A stretch of 64,000 bases of DNA from Azospirillum ramasamyi (lineage in GTDB: Bacteria > Pseudomonadota > Alphaproteobacteria > Azospirillales > Azospirillaceae). The stretch is taken from contig NZ_CP029830.1 of the NCBI RefSeq assembly GCF_003233655.1, forward strand, positions 670,501 to 734,500, in the 5' to 3' direction. How positions within the stretch are numbered: position 1 is the first letter of the stretch; each line of letters begins with the position of its first letter. A program made the translations under genes and the position numbers. Under the pieces are notes generated by a model. That model saw only the letters and a list, made by a program, of their open reading frames with translations. It did not search any database and was not told the origin of the DNA. Positions 61,871 through 64,000 of this stretch are shown in pieces.

Positions 61871-63493
61871 TCAGCTGTGCAGGCCCGGCGCTTCCTGGCC
61901 GGTGCTCGCCACATACTCGGTGTAGCCGCCGCCATACTGGTGGATGCCGTCCGGCGTCAGTTCCAGCACGCGGTTGGACAGCGCGGCCAGGAAATGACGG
62001 TCGTGCGAGACGAACAGCATGGTGCCCTCATACGCCCCCAGCGCCGCGATCAGCATCTGCTTGGTGTCGAGGTCCAGGTGGTTGGTCGGCTCGTCGAGCA
62101 CCAGGAAGTTCGGCGGATTGAACAGCATGATCGCCATCACCAGCCGCGCCTTCTCGCCGCCCGACAGCACGCGGCATTTCTTCTCCACGTCGTCGCCGGA
62201 AAAGCCGAAGCAGCCGGCCAGCGCCCGCAGCGATCCCTGGCTCGCCTGGGGAAAATGCGCCTCCAGCGTTTCGAAGATGGTCTGGTCGCCGTCCAGCAGT
62301 TCCATGGCGTGCTGGGAGAAATAGCCCATCTTGACGCTGCCGCCGACGGTGACGGTGCCGGTGTCGGGCTCGGTCACGCCGGCGATCAGCTTCAGCAGCG
62401 TCGACTTGCCGGCGCCGTTGACGCCCATGACGCACCAGCGTTCCTTGCGGCGGATGGTCAGGTCGAGCCCCTGGTAGATGGCCCGGCTGCCATAGCCCTT
62501 GTGGACGTTCTTCAGCACCGCCACGTCGTCGCCGGAGCGCGGGGCCGGCGGGAAGTCGAAGGTCACCACCTGCCGCCGCTTGGGCGGTTCGAAACGTTCG
62601 ATCTTGTCGAGCTTCTTCACCCGGCTCTGCACCTGGGAGGCATGGGAGGCGCGGGCCTTGAACCGCTCGATGAACTTCAGTTCCTTCGCCAGCATCGCCT
62701 GCTGCCGTTCGAACTGCGCCTCCTGCTGCTTTTCCTTCAGCGCCCGCTGCTTTTCGTAGAAGGTGTAGTCGCCGGAATAGCTGGTCAGCGTTCCGCCATC
62801 GATCTCGATGATCTTGGTGACGATGCGGTTCATGAACTCGCGGTCGTGCGAGGTCATCAGCAGGGCGCCCTCATAGCCCTTCAGGAAGCCTTCCAGCCAG
62901 ATCAGGCTTTCGATGTCCAGATGGTTGCTCGGCTCGTCCAGCAGCATGGCGTCGGGCCGCATCAGCAGGATGCGGGCGAGCGCCACGCGCATCTTCCAGC
63001 CGCCGGACAGGGCGCCGACGTCGCCGTCCATCATCTCCTGGCTGAAGCTGAGACCGGCCAGCACCTCGCGCGCCTTGCCCTCCAGCTCGTAGCCGCCCAG
63101 CTCGTCGAAGCGCGCCTGCACCTCGCCGTAGCGCTCGATGATGGCGTCCATCTCGTCGGCACGGTCAGGGTCGGCCATGGCCGCTTCCAGCTCCGCCAAC
63201 TCCGCCGCGACGACGCTGACCGGACCGGCGCCGTCCATGACCTCGGCCACCGCGCTGCGGCCGGACATCTCGCCGACATCCTGGTTGAAATAGCCGATGC
63301 TGACCTGCTTCTCGATGGCGACCTGACCGCCGTCCGGCTGCTCCTCGCCGGTGATCATGCGGAACAGGGTCGTCTTGCCCGCACCGTTGGGACCGACGAG
63401 ACCGACCTTTTCACCGCGGTTCAGTGCCGCAGAGGCCTCCAGAAAAAGAATGCGGTGACCATTCTGCTTGCTGACATTGTCGAAACGAATCAT
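61871..63493 (-). CDS. ABC-F family ATPase (YbiT/EttA-like)
   Basis: A 540-residue soluble protein with two ABC ATPase domains and no membrane segment. Domain 1: GLVGPNGAGKTTLFRM, LSGGWKMRVALARILL, MLLDEPSNHLDIESL. Linker about 240-315 (QRALKEKQQEAQFERQQAML, the P-site tRNA interaction motif region). Domain 2: MGVNGAGKSTLLKL, LSGGEKARLVMAIMLF, LVLDEPTNHLDLDT. ABC-F proteins act on the ribosome. The layout is closest to YbiT-like members; antibiotic resistance is not indicated. Single-gene unit. Confidence 0.93.
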   Translation of the reverse strand: MIRFDNVSKQNGHRILFLEASAALNRGEKVGLVGPNGAGKTTLFRMITGEEQPDGGQVAIEKQVSIGYFNQDVGEMSGRSAVAEVMDGAGPVSVVAAELAELEAAMADPDRADEMDAIIERYGEVQARFDELGGYELEGKAREVLAGLSFSQEMMDGDVGALSGGWKMRVALARILLMRPDAMLLDEPSNHLDIESLIWLEGFLKGYEGALLMTSHDREFMNRIVTKIIEIDGGTLTSYSGDYTFYEKQRALKEKQQEAQFERQQAMLAKELKFIERFKARASHASQVQSRVKKLDKIERFEPPKRRQVVTFDFPPAPRSGDDVAVLKNVHKGYGSRAIYQGLDLTIRRKERWCVMGVNGAGKSTLLKLIAGVTEPDTGTVTVGGSVKMGYFSQHAMELLDGDQTIFETLEAHFPQASQGSLRALAGCFGFSGDDVEKKCRVLSGGEKARLVMAIMLFNPPNFLVLDEPTNHLDLDTKQMLIAALGAYEGTMLFVSHDRHFLAALSNRVLELTPDGIHQYGGGYTEYVASTGQEAPGLHS

Positions 63494-63602
63494 ATCCGGC
63501 TGAATTCCCGTGGCGTGATTGGCCCCTTATGCCACAGGAAGCCCGGCGGGGCAGAGTCCTGATCGCCGGATTCCGGGATGCCGGGAGGGCGGCCGCAGCC
63601 AA

Positions 63603-63620
63603 GCCCGGCCATGGCCGGGC
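63603..63620. terminator. Perfect 18-base palindrome downstream of the small gene
   Basis: GCCCGGCCATGGCCGGGC, 23 bases after the stop of the gene at 63643 (minus strand). Possible terminator without T-run. Confidence 0.4.
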
Positions 63621-63642
63621 CGCGGAGCGGAGCCGCCGGTCC

Positions 63643-63879
63643 TCAGCCGATCCGCCGCAGGACCAGCCCGGTCGCGGCGATGCGGAACCCGCCGTCCGCC
63701 GTCTCCTCCACCCCGTCGCCGCCGTCCAGGCGATAGCTCTTGCCTTCCGGCACCCAGCCGGCCGGGCCGCGGAATGTGACCATCTGGACGTAGCGGGTGA
63801 TCTCCACGACCGAATGGACGGTGCCGTCCTCGGCCCGCGCCTCGAACCGGCCGGTTTCCATGTCCTGACGCAACGGCAT
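63643..63879 (-). CDS. Small conserved-looking protein, unknown
   Basis: A 78-residue protein (from MPLRQDMETGRFEARAEDGT). Beta-rich pattern with a Gly/Asp turn (YRLDGGDGVEETADGGFRIA) and no cysteine or membrane helix; it looks like a small antiparallel-sheet domain. The start was chosen for GGGAG upstream; an in-frame ATG at 63957 would add a low-complexity 26-residue leader. Family not recognised. Upstream of the ABC-F gene on the same strand, 149 bases apart. Confidence 0.65.
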   Translation of the reverse strand: MPLRQDMETGRFEARAEDGTVHSVVEITRYVQMVTFRGPAGWVPEGKSYRLDGGDGVEETADGGFRIAATGLVLRRIG

Positions 63880-64000
63880 CCGCCTGCTCCCTTCGCCCAT
63901 CGCTGGCGCTCCATAGGGTGCCATGGCGGCGGCGGGCCGGGGAAGCTCTTCCGCCATTAGTTTTCTTTGGGGCTTCCGCGAGGAAACCTCGTTTGTTCCT
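63880..64000. other. Right edge of window
   Basis: Promoter-proximal region of the small minus-strand gene. A weak hairpin CGAGG-AAA-CCTCG followed by TTTG lies at 63979-63991. No further gene starts within the window. Confidence 0.35.

Overview
The window looks like part of a large secondary replicon (chromid or megaplasmid) of an Azospirillum-type alphaproteobacterium (Rhodospirillales). The grounds are the very high GC content, a RepA/ParA/ParB replication-partition block with an iteron origin, the roughly 180 kDa NAD-glutamate dehydrogenase, a CtrA-type promoter box, clustered GANTC sites, and many ABC/TRAP uptake operons. The genus is inferred from style; no rRNA or tRNA gene is present.

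Layout. 1-6125 is the replication and partition block: twin centromere-like palindromes, parB, parA and rep on the minus strand, then an origin with iterons on both sides of an AT-rich core and many GANTC sites, and then two plus-strand genes resembling a phage/plasmid primosome pair. 5736-18389 carries core-type genes: a DUF2218 gene, NAD-GDH, pyruvate kinase, a possible small RNA/peptide gene, a lipoprotein-response regulator-histidine kinase operon behind a CtrA box, and an Lrp-type regulator. 18466-29754 is an uptake and activation locus: a branched-chain-type ABC transporter interleaved with two acyl-CoA-ligase family genes, divergent from an unusual regulator that fuses an IclR DNA-binding domain to a truncated acyl-CoA synthetase domain with a lost P-loop. 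Two near-identical palindromic operators lie between them.

29764-33421 is a patchy stretch (GST, CheY-like protein, chimeric gene remnants, AhpD-like protein, truncated DUF2892). 33724-37532 encodes a three-subunit periplasmic-type molybdenum aldehyde oxidoreductase. 37587-45164 is a LysR-linked operon of a short-chain dehydrogenase, a split transketolase, a TRAP transporter and a beta-hydroxyacid dehydrogenase, probably for an unusual sugar, sugar acid or related polyol. 45190-59617 is one 13-gene minus-strand operon (gntR, livKHMGF, an isocitrate-lyase-family lyase, hyuB, hyuA, an isochorismatase-like protein, a flavoprotein, leuC-like and leuD-like genes). It reads as a complete uptake-and-degradation pathway for an N-containing ring or imide. 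60119-63879 holds a chemoreceptor, an ABC-F ATPase and a small unknown gene.

The most unusual items are the IclR/acyl-CoA-synthetase fusion regulator with its paired operators, the 13-gene heterocycle-type operon, the GANTC-rich two-armed iteron origin, and the split-transketolase/TRAP operon. All functions are read from sequence by eye; no database search was possible.
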